From Clostridium akagii DSM 12554 (GTDB lineage: Bacteria; Bacillota; Clostridia; Clostridiales; Clostridiaceae): DNA of 64,000 bases. The notes under the pieces are model-generated. The model was not told the DNA's origin and did not search any database. It saw nothing but the letters and a program-made list of their open reading frames with translations. This document shows positions 16,014 to 25,311 of this stretch, piece after piece. The DNA lies in contig NZ_KK366007.1 in the NCBI RefSeq assembly GCF_000686725.1, positions 62,001 through 126,000 of the forward strand, given 5' to 3'. The translations under genes were made by a program, and so were the position numbers. Within the stretch, counting starts at the first letter, position 1, and every line of letters starts with the position of its first letter.

Positions 16014-18310
16014 AAAAATTTATACGTGAAAATAAAAATAAACTTTTGATTCTGTGCACAATAATTTCTACAATAATTTATCTTGTGTGGAGAATCACTG
16101 CGACAATACCACTAGGGCTAGGAAAAGCATCACTTATATCAGGTATAGCATTATTAGTAGTAGAAATAATAGGGATGTTTGAAGCAGCTATCCATTTTTA
16201 TAACATGTCAAATATAGAATATCCTAAAAGACCGGAGGTTTCTGAAGAATTGTTCCCCGAAGTTGATATTTTTGTTGCTACGTATAATGAACCCGTAAAA
16301 CTATTATATAAAACAATAAATGGTTGCATAAATATGGATTATCCAGATAAGAAAAAAGTACATATTTATATATGCGATGATGGTGATAGACCTGAAATGA
16401 AGCAACTTGCAAAACATATGAAGATTAATTATATAACTCGAAGTGAAAGAAAAGGTTCAAAGGCAGGAAATTTAAACAATGCTATTGCCAATTCAAAGTC
16501 ACCATTGATTGCAACCTTTGATGCAGATATGATTCCAATGCATGGGTTTTTAATGGAATGTGTACCTTATTTTCTTACGGAAGAAAAAGTAGGTTTCATA
16601 CAAACACCTCAAAGTTTTTATAACCCGGATTTGTTTCAGTTTAATTTATTTTCAGAAAATAGAATTCCAAATGAACAAGATTATTTTTATAGAGATATTC
16701 AGGTGTCTAGAAATAAGAGCAATTCCGTTATTTATGGTGGAACAAATACTATGATACTTCGTGAGGCAATAAAGGATATTGGTGGATTTTATACTAAAGC
16801 AATAACTGAGGACTTTGCCACAGGAATAGAGATTCAAAGTAAAGGTTATAAATGTTATGCAATTGATAAAGTACTGGCATCAGGGCTTTCACCAGCAGAT
16901 TTAAAAAGTTTAATTAAACAGCGTGAAAGATGGGCAAGAGGTTGTATACAAACTGGAAGAAGACTAAATATACTTTTTAAAAAAGGTTTGAATTTAAAGC
17001 AAAAACTTAGTTACATGTCGGCTATTTCTTATTGGTATTCAGGGATAAAAAGGCTAATATACATCATTTCTCCAATTTTGTTTGCTGTGTTTGGTGTAGT
17101 GGTTGTAAAGTGTACAATTCTGCAAGTAATTATTTTTTGGTTACCAATGTATTTGCTTAATGATGCATCATTAAAACTACTATCGAAAAATATAAGAACT
17201 ACAAAGTGGACTAATATTTATGATACGATTTTATTTCCATCGCTGATACCACCTGTGATATTAGAAACATTGGGAATATCACAAAATAAGTTTTTGGTAA
17301 CAAAAAAAGATGGAGCAGTTAATGATACAAAATATCAAATTAAAAAAGCTATCCCACATATAATATTAGGAATATTATCTTTAATTGGTATAGTAAATTG
17401 TTTTAAGTTGACTTTTAATAAGGGATCTTTAACATATTTAATTCTATTATTTTGGTTAGTAGCTAATCTGTACAATGTATTAATGGCAATATTTTTTATG
17501 ATTGGGAGAAAACCTCATCGATCATCTGAAAGATCTTTAGTAGATGCCAAATGTAGTATTTCCTATGATGATAAGAAGCTTGAGGGCGTTGTATATGATT
17601 TATCAGAGGGTGGAGTAGCAATAATACTTGATAAATCAGAAAATATACCAGCAGAAAAACTAGTAGACATTAAAATATCTACGGAAATGTATTCTTGTGG
17701 GTTTGAGGCAGAAATTATATATCTTGAACAACTAAAGGGAAAATCCAAATATGCATTTCAGCTAATGAGAATAGAAGAAAATGATTATAGACAGTTGCTA
17801 TGTATAATTTATGACAGAATATCTGGATTACCTAAAGTTATTGATAAAAACAGTAGCATTTTTGATGATCTAAGGGAAAATATATTAACAAGAAGTAAGA
17901 AAAAATTTGTCTATAATAGGAAACGTGCACGTTACCAATTAAGAAAAAAGATTGATTCTAAAGAATGTGGAGAAGTAGTGCTTATGAATTTTGATTACCA
18001 ATATGCATTGATAAAAACATATCATAAGTACAGTCAACTTAATAAAATAACCATTCATATTTGTGAAGGAATTAATATAAAGTGTACATTGAAGAAAAAA
18101 TTAAATGATGAGATTCAAAATAGAAGAAGCAAACCAGTTAATCTATTGGATGAATCTGTTCAGCTTTATAGTGTTGATAACTATGAAGAGATTTCAGAAA
18201 ACGAGGAAGTTAAAAAAATTATACTTAACTGGTCTGATGAGTATAAAAAGAATCAGAATAGTAAGAAAAAAGAACCTTCTGATGAGTTTAATGAAATGGC
18301 ATATTTATAA
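16010..18310 (+). CDS. bcsA: Cellulose synthase catalytic subunit with PilZ domain (BcsA/CcsA-like)
   Basis: Processive family 2 glycosyltransferase that polymerises UDP-glucose into beta-1,4-glucan and extrudes it. Two N-terminal membrane helices precede the GT domain, with VATYNEP, CDDGDRPE, the metal-binding DAD in FDADMIP, TEDFATG and the QxxRW motif as QRERWARGC. Further membrane helices follow to about residue 495. A PilZ domain then carries both c-di-GMP motifs, RKPHR (RxxxR, R500-R504) and DLSEGG (D530, S532, G535). The gene is therefore expected to be activated by c-di-GMP, and a diguanylate cyclase lies in the same operon. The C-terminal 170 residues are charged and unassigned. The start relies on the coupled leader frame. 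Confidence 0.93.
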   Translation: MKKFIRENKNKLLILCTIISTIIYLVWRITATIPLGLGKASLISGIALLVVEIIGMFEAAIHFYNMSNIEYPKRPEVSEELFPEVDIFVATYNEPVKLLYKTINGCINMDYPDKKKVHIYICDDGDRPEMKQLAKHMKINYITRSERKGSKAGNLNNAIANSKSPLIATFDADMIPMHGFLMECVPYFLTEEKVGFIQTPQSFYNPDLFQFNLFSENRIPNEQDYFYRDIQVSRNKSNSVIYGGTNTMILREAIKDIGGFYTKAITEDFATGIEIQSKGYKCYAIDKVLASGLSPADLKSLIKQRERWARGCIQTGRRLNILFKKGLNLKQKLSYMSAISYWYSGIKRLIYIISPILFAVFGVVVVKCTILQVIIFWLPMYLLNDASLKLLSKNIRTTKWTNIYDTILFPSLIPPVILETLGISQNKFLVTKKDGAVNDTKYQIKKAIPHIILGILSLIGIVNCFKLTFNKGSLTYLILLFWLVANLYNVLMAIFFMIGRKPHRSSERSLVDAKCSISYDDKKLEGVVYDLSEGGVAIILDKSENIPAEKLVDIKISTEMYSCGFEAEIIYLEQLKGKSKYAFQLMRIEENDYRQLLCIIYDRISGLPKVIDKNSSIFDDLRENILTRSKKKFVYNRKRARYQLRKKIDSKECGEVVLMNFDYQYALIKTYHKYSQLNKITIHICEGINIKCTLKKKLNDEIQNRRSKPVNLLDESVQLYSVDNYEEISENEEVKKIILNWSDEYKKNQNSKKKEPSDEFNEMAYL

Positions 18311-18324
18311 AATGGAGGTATAAA

Positions 18325-19476
18325 ATGAGTTTTGGTAAGTTATGTAAAACAACAATTGCATTTTTTTCTGTGATATTTTTAATCTTCAACAGTACTGTTT
18401 ATGTACAAGCAGCTACATACATACAACCATATAGCAATAATAATTTAAATCAATTTTCACTAAATGATATACATACAATAGGGAATATCTCTAACACAAA
18501 AATTGTTGTGAATAATTTAAAGGATATAGATGTAGATATAAATTCTAATAAATTTAAGAAAGGGTATTATTCATCAGTTTTATACAAAGTTATAAGTGGC
18601 AATTGGTCAAATTATGGAACATTGTCATTTGATATTAATAATAAGTCAAAAGGTTATTTAAGTTTGAGTTATGTTATGCAACAAAGTAATGGTACTAGTC
18701 TTACGGTAGTTGATAATAAATCTGTAATGCTTAAGGAAGAAAAAAGTAATTTGTTAGAGAGAGTACATCCATCTAATGGAAGCATTGAAATTCCTGAAAA
18801 CTTTAAAGGAACTGTATATATTCCATTTAGTAGTTTGGGAGAAAAAGGACAAATTTCTAATGATAAGAAATATATTATTTCAAATATAGTCTCCTGGGGT
18901 TTAGTAGCAACGATACAAGAAAATCAAGAAAAAAGCTTTGAATTGAGTAATTTTTCATTGATAAATAATGGAGAAAAAATAGATAAAATTGGAAAATTAA
19001 ATTATGATATTACAGGTGATTCAGATGTTCAAGTACCAGTATTAGGTGAATCTATTGCATTATATAAAGTTATAGATGGTGATTCTGGGCTAACGGTGGA
19101 TTATAAAAATATTAAATTTCAGTTAAAAACTCCAGTAAAAGGGGTGAAGATTACTAATGAGGGCAGGCTTGTGATATCAACTAATGTAAAACCTCAAAAA
19201 ATAAAGATTATTGCTAAGATGGGAGATACATCAATGGGTGAAATTAAGGAAATTAAATTATTTAAATCCTGGACCCTAAGCCCAAATGCAAAAGACAAAA
19301 ATGGAAATAGTCAAAGAATCCCTGATCCAAGTTCCGTTCCAAGTTTAATGACCAATGGATATAAATTATTTTTGAATGAAATAACTATAAATACAATAAG
19401 AATTATAGTTTTAGTAATGTTCTGTGCATTTATGGGATTGTTTTTCTGGTGGAAAGATAAATATGTAAATAAGTAA
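18325..19476 (+). CDS. Exported, C-terminally anchored cellulose-operon protein (BcsB/CcsB position)
   Basis: The 383-residue product has a signal peptide (residues 1-30, ending near VQAATY), a long beta-rich extracellular region and one C-terminal membrane helix (about 353-375) before a short basic tail (WWKDKYVNK). This is the plan of BcsB-type subunits: an extracytoplasmic domain anchored next to the synthase by a terminal helix. In Gram-positive cellulose operons such as the C. difficile ccs locus a protein of this kind follows the synthase. Sequence similarity to Gram-negative BcsB is not evident by eye and it is half the usual length. ATGGAGG is the ribosome binding site, 14 bases after the synthase stop. 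Confidence 0.75.
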   Translation: MSFGKLCKTTIAFFSVIFLIFNSTVYVQAATYIQPYSNNNLNQFSLNDIHTIGNISNTKIVVNNLKDIDVDINSNKFKKGYYSSVLYKVISGNWSNYGTLSFDINNKSKGYLSLSYVMQQSNGTSLTVVDNKSVMLKEEKSNLLERVHPSNGSIEIPENFKGTVYIPFSSLGEKGQISNDKKYIISNIVSWGLVATIQENQEKSFELSNFSLINNGEKIDKIGKLNYDITGDSDVQVPVLGESIALYKVIDGDSGLTVDYKNIKFQLKTPVKGVKITNEGRLVISTNVKPQKIKIIAKMGDTSMGEIKEIKLFKSWTLSPNAKDKNGNSQRIPDPSSVPSLMTNGYKLFLNEITINTIRIIVLVMFCAFMGLFFWWKDKYVNK

Positions 19477-19495
19477 TTGTTTGGGAGAATTTATT

Positions 19496-20515
19496 ATGAA
19501 AAAAAAATTATTGATAATAGCTTTGCTTATTGTTGTTATAGTTAGCTCTGTTTCATTTTTATATAAAAGTGAAACTAAAAGTAAAGATGCTCAAGATGAA
19601 GTTACTTTTAATAGGTGCATGAATATAGGGAATGCATTGGAAGCTCCTAAAGGACAAAAATGGGATGTTACTATGAACCAAAAATATTTTGACGTAATTA
19701 AGAAAGCCGGATTTGATAGCGTACGATTACCCGTAAGATTTTCTGATTATGCAAAAAATTCACCCAATTATACTCTTGATGAAAACTTTATGAAAAAAAT
19801 AGATGGGTATGTTAAGTATGGTCTTAATGATAATCTTGTTATAATATTGGATTTTCATCATTTTATAGAAATTATGAATCAGCCTGAAAAGTATAGAGCA
19901 TGTTTTTTAGGCGTATGGAGTCAACTTGCAACAAGATATAAAAATTATCCTAAAGGACTTGTTTTTGAATTGTTAAATGAGCCTAAAGATAATCTTAAGG
20001 GTGAACTTTGGAATGAATATATAAGAGAAGGCGTTGCAACTATTAGAAAGAAAAATCCTACTAGAAAAATAATTGTAGGACCAGATAATTATTATTCTGT
20101 TGATAGGTTGAAGGCTCTCTCTATTCCAAAAGATAAAAATATTATAGTTTCTTTTCATTATTATGATCCAAATGATTTCACATTTCAAGCTAATCAGTAT
20201 CTTGATTTTCAAAGTTTCCATAATATACCATGGGATGGAACAAAACAGGAAGTGGCCCACATGAAAGGTCAGTTTGATATGGCAAAACAATGGGCTGATA
20301 AAAACAATGTCCATATATTTTTAGGAGAGTTTGGAGCTAATAAACTTGCGCCGGCAAATGATAGAGAATTATGGACTGAGGCTGTAAGAAAACAAGCAGA
20401 AAACCATGACTTTAGTTGGGGATATTGGGAATTGTGTTCAGAATTTGGTATATATAATGCTAATGATTCAAAATGGGATTATGAGATGCTGAAGACTCTT
20501 ATTCCCAAAAAATAA
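19496..20515 (+). CDS. ccsZ: Membrane-anchored GH5 endoglucanase of the cellulose operon (CcsZ-like)
   Basis: Glycoside hydrolase family 5 enzyme cutting beta-1,4-glucan, expected to trim or release nascent cellulose outside the membrane. An N-terminal membrane anchor or signal (residues 4-23) leads to the TIM barrel. Visible landmarks are RLPVRFSDYA, LDFHHF, the acid/base E162 in LLNEPKDN, SFHYYDP, the nucleophile E278 in FLGEFGANK and WGYWELCSEFG. At 339 residues the length is typical. I chose ATG 19496 rather than the upstream TTG 19481 because TTGGGAGAA is itself the ribosome binding site for 19496. It sits between the CcsB-like and MBOAT genes. Confidence 0.92.
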   Translation: MKKKLLIIALLIVVIVSSVSFLYKSETKSKDAQDEVTFNRCMNIGNALEAPKGQKWDVTMNQKYFDVIKKAGFDSVRLPVRFSDYAKNSPNYTLDENFMKKIDGYVKYGLNDNLVIILDFHHFIEIMNQPEKYRACFLGVWSQLATRYKNYPKGLVFELLNEPKDNLKGELWNEYIREGVATIRKKNPTRKIIVGPDNYYSVDRLKALSIPKDKNIIVSFHYYDPNDFTFQANQYLDFQSFHNIPWDGTKQEVAHMKGQFDMAKQWADKNNVHIFLGEFGANKLAPANDRELWTEAVRKQAENHDFSWGYWELCSEFGIYNANDSKWDYEMLKTLIPKK

Positions 20516-20529
20516 GGAGTGATTAAAGA

Positions 20530-21954
20530 GTGTTATTTTCGAGTATTGTATTTATATTTTACTTTTTACCTGTACTTTTATTATTATATTATGTTTCTTC
20601 GTTTTCCAGAAGGCTACAAAATGTAATATTACTTATAGCCAGTTTATTATTTTATGCATGGGGTGAGACTAAATTCTTGGGAATCATGGTTATCTCTATT
20701 ATAATTAATTATATATTTGCTCTTGTTATTAGCAAATATATGGAAAATAAGATTAAATCAAAAGTCTTACTTGCAATAAATTGTACGTTTAATTTAGGTA
20801 TGCTTTTTGTATTTAAATATATGGTCTTTGTCTTGACTAATGTAAATGAAGCATCAGGTGCACATTTTACAATTCCTAGTTTGGCATTACCTGTTGGTAT
20901 TTCTTTTTTTACATTTAAATCAATGTCTTATATTTTTGATGTGTATAAAAAGAAAATAGAGGTTCAGAAGAATCCATTTAACGTAGGTTTGTATGTGGCA
21001 TTTTTTCCAGAGATTCTTTCAGGACCCATTTCACGTTATAGTGTCGTTGGAGAACAACTAACAAGTAGAGTTCATACATGGGAAAAATTTTCTGCAGGTT
21101 GCTGCAGATTTATTACTGGACTTGGAAAAAAGGTTTTGATAACTAATACTATGGGCATTGTGGCAGATAGAATTTTTACTATGAATTCAAATGGTACAAC
21201 AGTACCCATAGCCCTTGCATGGCTGGGTTCAATTTCATATACACTTCAAATATTTTTTGATTTTGCATCATATTCTGATATGGCAATAGGACTTGGGCTT
21301 ATGCTTGGATTTAAGATTGATGAAAATTTTAATTATCCATATATATCAAAATCTATAACGGAGTTTTGGCGCAGATGGCATATATCATTAAGTTCATGGT
21401 TTAGAGATTATGTTTATTTTCCATTAGGAGGTTCAAGAGTAGCTAATAAAGACAAGCTTATACGTAATTTATTTGTAGTATGGGTTTTGACAGGGGTATG
21501 GCATGGAGCTAATTGGACTTTTATAATGTGGGGGTTTCTGAATTTTGTATTTATTGCTATAGAAAAAGTAATCTCATTTGATGATTTAAAAATAAAAAAT
21601 ACCTTTAAACATTTGTATGCATTAATTGTAATAAACCTTGGATGGGTACTTTTCCGTTCAAAGGATTTAATTGTAGCAGGGAAGTTTATGGCAAGTATGT
21701 TTGGCTTGACCCATAATGGATTTTGGAGCAGCTATATATTTATGTTTCTAAAGGAATATTTCGTTTTCTTTGTTGCAGCTATTATATTATGTACTCCAAT
21801 TGCTAAAAAAGTAAATAAACTAGTTGTAAATAAAGCACCAGGTTACAAGATAATAGAAGCTTTATATCCATTAACAGTAATAGGTTTGTTCCTTATATCC
21901 ATTTCTTACATAATAAAAGGAACATACAATCCATTCATATATTTCAAATTTTAG
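20530..21954 (+). CDS. MBOAT O-acyltransferase, probable cellulose acetylation (AlgI/WssH-like)
   Basis: A 474-residue polytopic membrane protein of the MBOAT family, which moves acyl groups across the membrane for polysaccharide O-acetylation. Family signs are SIVFIFYFLPVLLLLYY at the start, LPVGISFFTFKSMSYIFDVY, FPEILSGPISRY, FWRRWHISLSSWFRDYVYFPLGG and the catalytic histidine in TGVWHGANWTFIMWG. GTG 20530 follows AAGGAGTGA. The partner at 21979 is AlgJ/AlgX-like, the same pair found in alginate, Pseudomonas Wss acetyl-cellulose and C. difficile ccs loci. The expected job is making acetylated cellulose together with that partner. Confidence 0.93.
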   Translation: MLFSSIVFIFYFLPVLLLLYYVSSFSRRLQNVILLIASLLFYAWGETKFLGIMVISIIINYIFALVISKYMENKIKSKVLLAINCTFNLGMLFVFKYMVFVLTNVNEASGAHFTIPSLALPVGISFFTFKSMSYIFDVYKKKIEVQKNPFNVGLYVAFFPEILSGPISRYSVVGEQLTSRVHTWEKFSAGCCRFITGLGKKVLITNTMGIVADRIFTMNSNGTTVPIALAWLGSISYTLQIFFDFASYSDMAIGLGLMLGFKIDENFNYPYISKSITEFWRRWHISLSSWFRDYVYFPLGGSRVANKDKLIRNLFVVWVLTGVWHGANWTFIMWGFLNFVFIAIEKVISFDDLKIKNTFKHLYALIVINLGWVLFRSKDLIVAGKFMASMFGLTHNGFWSSYIFMFLKEYFVFFVAAIILCTPIAKKVNKLVVNKAPGYKIIEALYPLTVIGLFLISISYIIKGTYNPFIYFKF

Positions 21955-21978
21955 AAAAGGAAGGCGCGTGATAGAAAT

Positions 21979-23217
21979 ATGAATAGAACTGGAAAAAGAA
22001 ATATAAAAAAGTATTTTTTCAAAAAAACTATAACATCAATAATATTTATTATTTTCATTATTGGATTTTCAATTGGAAATTTCATATATGCTTATAATCC
22101 TTTAGTAGCATGTTTAGCAAAAGAAAAAGCTAGTTCTGATTCCCTAAAAGATACGATAGCTGCACTAGAGGCTACAATAGAAGACAGCGTACTTGATAAA
22201 TATACGTTTGTGGAAACATATGGTTATGTGCAAAGATTGTTGTGCAAAAATGAAGAATCAAATTTTGAGGTTGTAAAAGATAAAACTGGAATTTTACATT
22301 ATACATATTTTGCTGAGGCAGCAAATCCAGTTTATACAATTGCTAAAAGAACTGAAGCATTTAAAAAAAACCTAAAAGATAAAAATACAAAATTTGATTA
22401 TGTTATGCCTCCAGATAAGGATATGGTTGGATACACTAAATTTTCAACTGGACTTCCTAATAATTATGTAAATGAAACAACAGATGCATTTCTTGGGCTG
22501 CTTAAACAAAATAATGTAGATACCATTGATTTGCGTAAAAATTTAGATAAAAGTGGTATAGATCCAGATAAAATGTTTTATAGAACTGATCATCATTGGC
22601 AAACACAAACTGTGTTTTGGGAATTTGGACAACTTGTAAATGATTTTAAAACCAAGTATGGTTTAAATTTAGATCCAGATGGATTTTATACTAATAAAAA
22701 TAACTATAATTCTATAACATATAAAAATTCATATTTGGGATCGATGGGGAGAAAAACAGGAATATCATACGCAGGTGTAGATGATTATACAATAATGTAT
22801 CCTAAATTTGCAACTTCATACAATTATTATTCTAAAACAGGTAGTCAGGTATTTGACATGAATGGAAGATTTGAAAATGTACTTTTAACCGTATCACCAT
22901 TTACTACTGATAAGGGTACATATTCATTAGAAGGAGATAAATATGATACTTATCTTTTGGGAAATCAAGGAATTACACATATAACTAATAAAAATAATCC
23001 TAATGGACCTAAAATGCTATTTGTTAAGGATTCATTAACTGTACCTTTAGCAGCATTTTTATCAACTGTATGCTCAGATGTCTACTTAGTAGATCCAAGG
23101 TATTATCCAGAAGATATTCCTAAGTACGTAAATAGTTTAAATCTAGATTATGTATTTATATCATATTCGCCACAAGATTTAACACCTGATTTTTTCAGAT
23201 TTTATCAGGATAAGTAA
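21979..23217 (+). CDS. AlgJ/AlgX-like SGNH-type acetyltransferase of the cellulose operon
   Basis: A 412-residue protein with one N-terminal membrane helix (about 18-40) and an extracellular SGNH/AlgX-type domain. The RTDHHW motif (family TDxHW) gives the Asp and His of the active site. FVKDSLTVPLAAFL supplies the serine block (family DSF/DSY). LVDPRYY and the terminal segment match the fold. In alginate and Wss systems this enzyme takes the acetyl group delivered by the MBOAT partner and places it on the polymer. It follows that partner by 24 bases. No lipobox is seen. Confidence 0.85.
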   Translation: MNRTGKRNIKKYFFKKTITSIIFIIFIIGFSIGNFIYAYNPLVACLAKEKASSDSLKDTIAALEATIEDSVLDKYTFVETYGYVQRLLCKNEESNFEVVKDKTGILHYTYFAEAANPVYTIAKRTEAFKKNLKDKNTKFDYVMPPDKDMVGYTKFSTGLPNNYVNETTDAFLGLLKQNNVDTIDLRKNLDKSGIDPDKMFYRTDHHWQTQTVFWEFGQLVNDFKTKYGLNLDPDGFYTNKNNYNSITYKNSYLGSMGRKTGISYAGVDDYTIMYPKFATSYNYYSKTGSQVFDMNGRFENVLLTVSPFTTDKGTYSLEGDKYDTYLLGNQGITHITNKNNPNGPKMLFVKDSLTVPLAAFLSTVCSDVYLVDPRYYPEDIPKYVNSLNLDYVFISYSPQDLTPDFFRFYQDK

Positions 23218-23250
23218 TAAATTCACTGAAATAAAAGGATAGGGGATTTT

Positions 23251-24015
23251 ATGATTTTACTGCGAAAAGTTGTTGTATTTTTATTTACAATTATATTCCT
23301 AGTTTATGTATTATGTATTAAACCTTCTGGTACTGAAAAGTTAAAAAATAAAAAGTACTTGTTTTTTCCTATGATTTTAGGATTAGGATTGATTACAATT
23401 GGAACATTCATTGATATGCTATCAGTTTTTAATAACAGTAAAATAAATGATATAATTCCAATATGTTTTACATTAGGCGGAATTATATTTGTTGTTTTTA
23501 CAATATACTGGACAAAATTTACTGCAAATAGTATAACACTTCTTTATAAAGACGCATATTACGATGCAATGACCGGGTTATATAATAGAAGAGGGATTGA
23601 AGAAATTTTTGAAAAAAACATTGATTTAAATGAAGGTTTTTATGTGATGATCTTTGATCTTGATGGGACTAAAATGATAAATGATAATTTGGGACATCTA
23701 ATTGGCGATGAATATATTGTAAGGTCGGCTAAAGCTATAAGCGATTCTATAAGGAATAAGGGAGTTATAGGTAGAATAGGCGGAGATGAATTTTTGGCAT
23801 TGTTGACACATGCAAATGAAGAAGAAATGGAAGAAATCAAATGTTGCATAAAAAGAAAGGTTACAAAGATTTTTAGCAAGCACGATATAAGTGTAAGTAT
23901 AGGGGTTTCTGTGAATAAACAAGATGGGGAAAGTATGAAAGAACTTTTCCAAGTAGCTGATAGGAGAATGTACGATGATAAGAGGGCTACTAATAAGTAT
24001 AAAAGAGTGAATTGA
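23251..24015 (+). CDS. Membrane diguanylate cyclase of the cellulose operon
   Basis: The N-terminus has three hydrophobic helices (about 7-23, 38-57, 69-87). A GGDEF domain follows with DAMTGLYNRRG, FDLDGTKMINDNLGH, the active-site loop RIGGDEF (GGDEF at 177-181) and SIGVSV. It should make c-di-GMP from GTP at the membrane beside the PilZ-bearing synthase. The inhibitory I-site, which would be RxxD nine residues before the loop, reads RNKG (R168-G171), so feedback inhibition by c-di-GMP is probably lost. This fits a dedicated local activator of cellulose synthesis. It is 33 bases after the acetyltransferase gene. Confidence 0.92.
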   Translation: MILLRKVVVFLFTIIFLVYVLCIKPSGTEKLKNKKYLFFPMILGLGLITIGTFIDMLSVFNNSKINDIIPICFTLGGIIFVVFTIYWTKFTANSITLLYKDAYYDAMTGLYNRRGIEEIFEKNIDLNEGFYVMIFDLDGTKMINDNLGHLIGDEYIVRSAKAISDSIRNKGVIGRIGGDEFLALLTHANEEEMEEIKCCIKRKVTKIFSKHDISVSIGVSVNKQDGESMKELFQVADRRMYDDKRATNKYKRVN

Positions 24016-24240
24016 AATCAATGGTAAATCTTAAATTTGAATTTAGTAATTTATTATGATAAATTTCGGAGTGATTATATGAAATACTTGATTGTTTTTC
24101 TTTGTCTGGTTTTTTATATATTGATAATTTTATCACTGTGCAATATGGCAGGTAAGTCAGATGTAAAAATAGAAAGAATGATGGAAGAAGAAGAAATAAA
24201 AATCAGAAATATGATAATTATAAAAAAGGGGCATATTAGT

Positions 24241-25107
24241 ATGAGTGTAAAAAAGGCAGTAATTCCAGCAGCGGGACTTGGAACAAGATTTCTACCAGCT
24301 ACAAAGGCACAGCCAAAGGAAATGTTACCAATAGTAGATAAGCCAACAATTCAATATATTGTTGAAGAGGCTGTGAATTCGGGAATAGAAGAGATACTTA
24401 TAATAATCGGAAGAAATAAAAAATGTATTGAAGACCATTTTGATAAGTCAGCCGAACTTGAAGATGAACTGAGAAGCAATGGGAAAGAGGAATTATTAGA
24501 AATAGTACAAGATATAAGCAATATGGTTAATATATATTATGTTCGCCAAAAGGAACCTAAAGGGTTGGGGCATGCCATCAGCCTTGCAAAGAGCTTTGTT
24601 GGCAACGATGCTTTTGCAGTAATGCTTGGAGATGATATAGTAGATAGCAAAGTGCCCTGTTTAAAGCAATTGATAAATTGTTATGATAAATATAATACAT
24701 CTATCTTAGGAGTTCAGCCAGTAAATGAGAATGATGTATCAAAATATGGTGTTATTGAAGGTATTGAAATTGAAGATGGAGTTTATAAGGTAAAAACAAT
24801 GGTGGAGAAGCCTAAAAAAGAAGAAGCACCATCTAATATTGCTATTCTTGGGAGATATATAATAACTCCTGATATATTTGATATATTGGAGAAAACTAAA
24901 CCAGGTAAAGGTGGAGAAATTCAGCTCACAGATGCATTAGGAGAATTATCAAAAAAAGAAGCTATTTACGCTTGTTCTTTTGAAGGAAAGAGATACGACA
25001 TCGGAGATAAATTTGGTTTTATACAGGCAAATATTGAATATGCACTAAAACATGAGGAATTGAAAGAGAAACTCATACCTTATCTACAAGGATTAACAAT
25101 CAAATAA
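24241..25107 (+). CDS. galU: UTP-glucose-1-phosphate uridylyltransferase
   Basis: GalU makes UDP-glucose, the substrate of the cellulose synthase encoded upstream. The nucleotidyltransferase start VKKAVIPAAGLGTRFLPATKAQPKEMLP, the MLGDDIV segment and the VEKPKKEEAPSN block are diagnostic. From ATG 24241 (with AAAAAGGGGC before it) the product is 288 residues, the normal length. The frame is open further upstream: ATG 24079, with GGAGTG before it, would add 54 residues including a clear membrane helix (about 2-22) and an acidic linker. Whether the upstream start gives a membrane-tethered GalU or is a decayed small gene fused in frame cannot be told by reading. Confidence 0.93.
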   Translation: MSVKKAVIPAAGLGTRFLPATKAQPKEMLPIVDKPTIQYIVEEAVNSGIEEILIIIGRNKKCIEDHFDKSAELEDELRSNGKEELLEIVQDISNMVNIYYVRQKEPKGLGHAISLAKSFVGNDAFAVMLGDDIVDSKVPCLKQLINCYDKYNTSILGVQPVNENDVSKYGVIEGIEIEDGVYKVKTMVEKPKKEEAPSNIAILGRYIITPDIFDILEKTKPGKGGEIQLTDALGELSKKEAIYACSFEGKRYDIGDKFGFIQANIEYALKHEELKEKLIPYLQGLTIK

Positions 25108-25145
25108 ATTTATATGATCACTAGTAGTAAAACAAATATAGGTCT

Positions 25146-25184
25146 GGCTGATATGATAAATATTAACTAATGTATCAGCCTTTA
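25146..25184 (+). terminator. Hairpin at the end of the cellulose operon
   Basis: GGCTGATA (25146-25153) pairs with TATCAGCC (25173-25180), followed by TTTATG. The U tract is short, so termination may be incomplete. Confidence 0.6.
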
Positions 25185-25311
25185 TGAGGCAAAGGAGAAT
25201 GCCAAAAATAGAGCTATAATATTTAATTAAGAGTAAATTGTAGTATTGTTAAGTTTGGAATATAGGTCCAAACTTAATGCAAATTTAGCTTTTATAGTGG
25301 AGGCAATAGTA

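Noticed and set aside
18105-18323. 72-codon frame overlapping the end of the cellulose synthase gene
   Set aside because: It lies within the synthase coding region in another frame and has no ribosome binding site.
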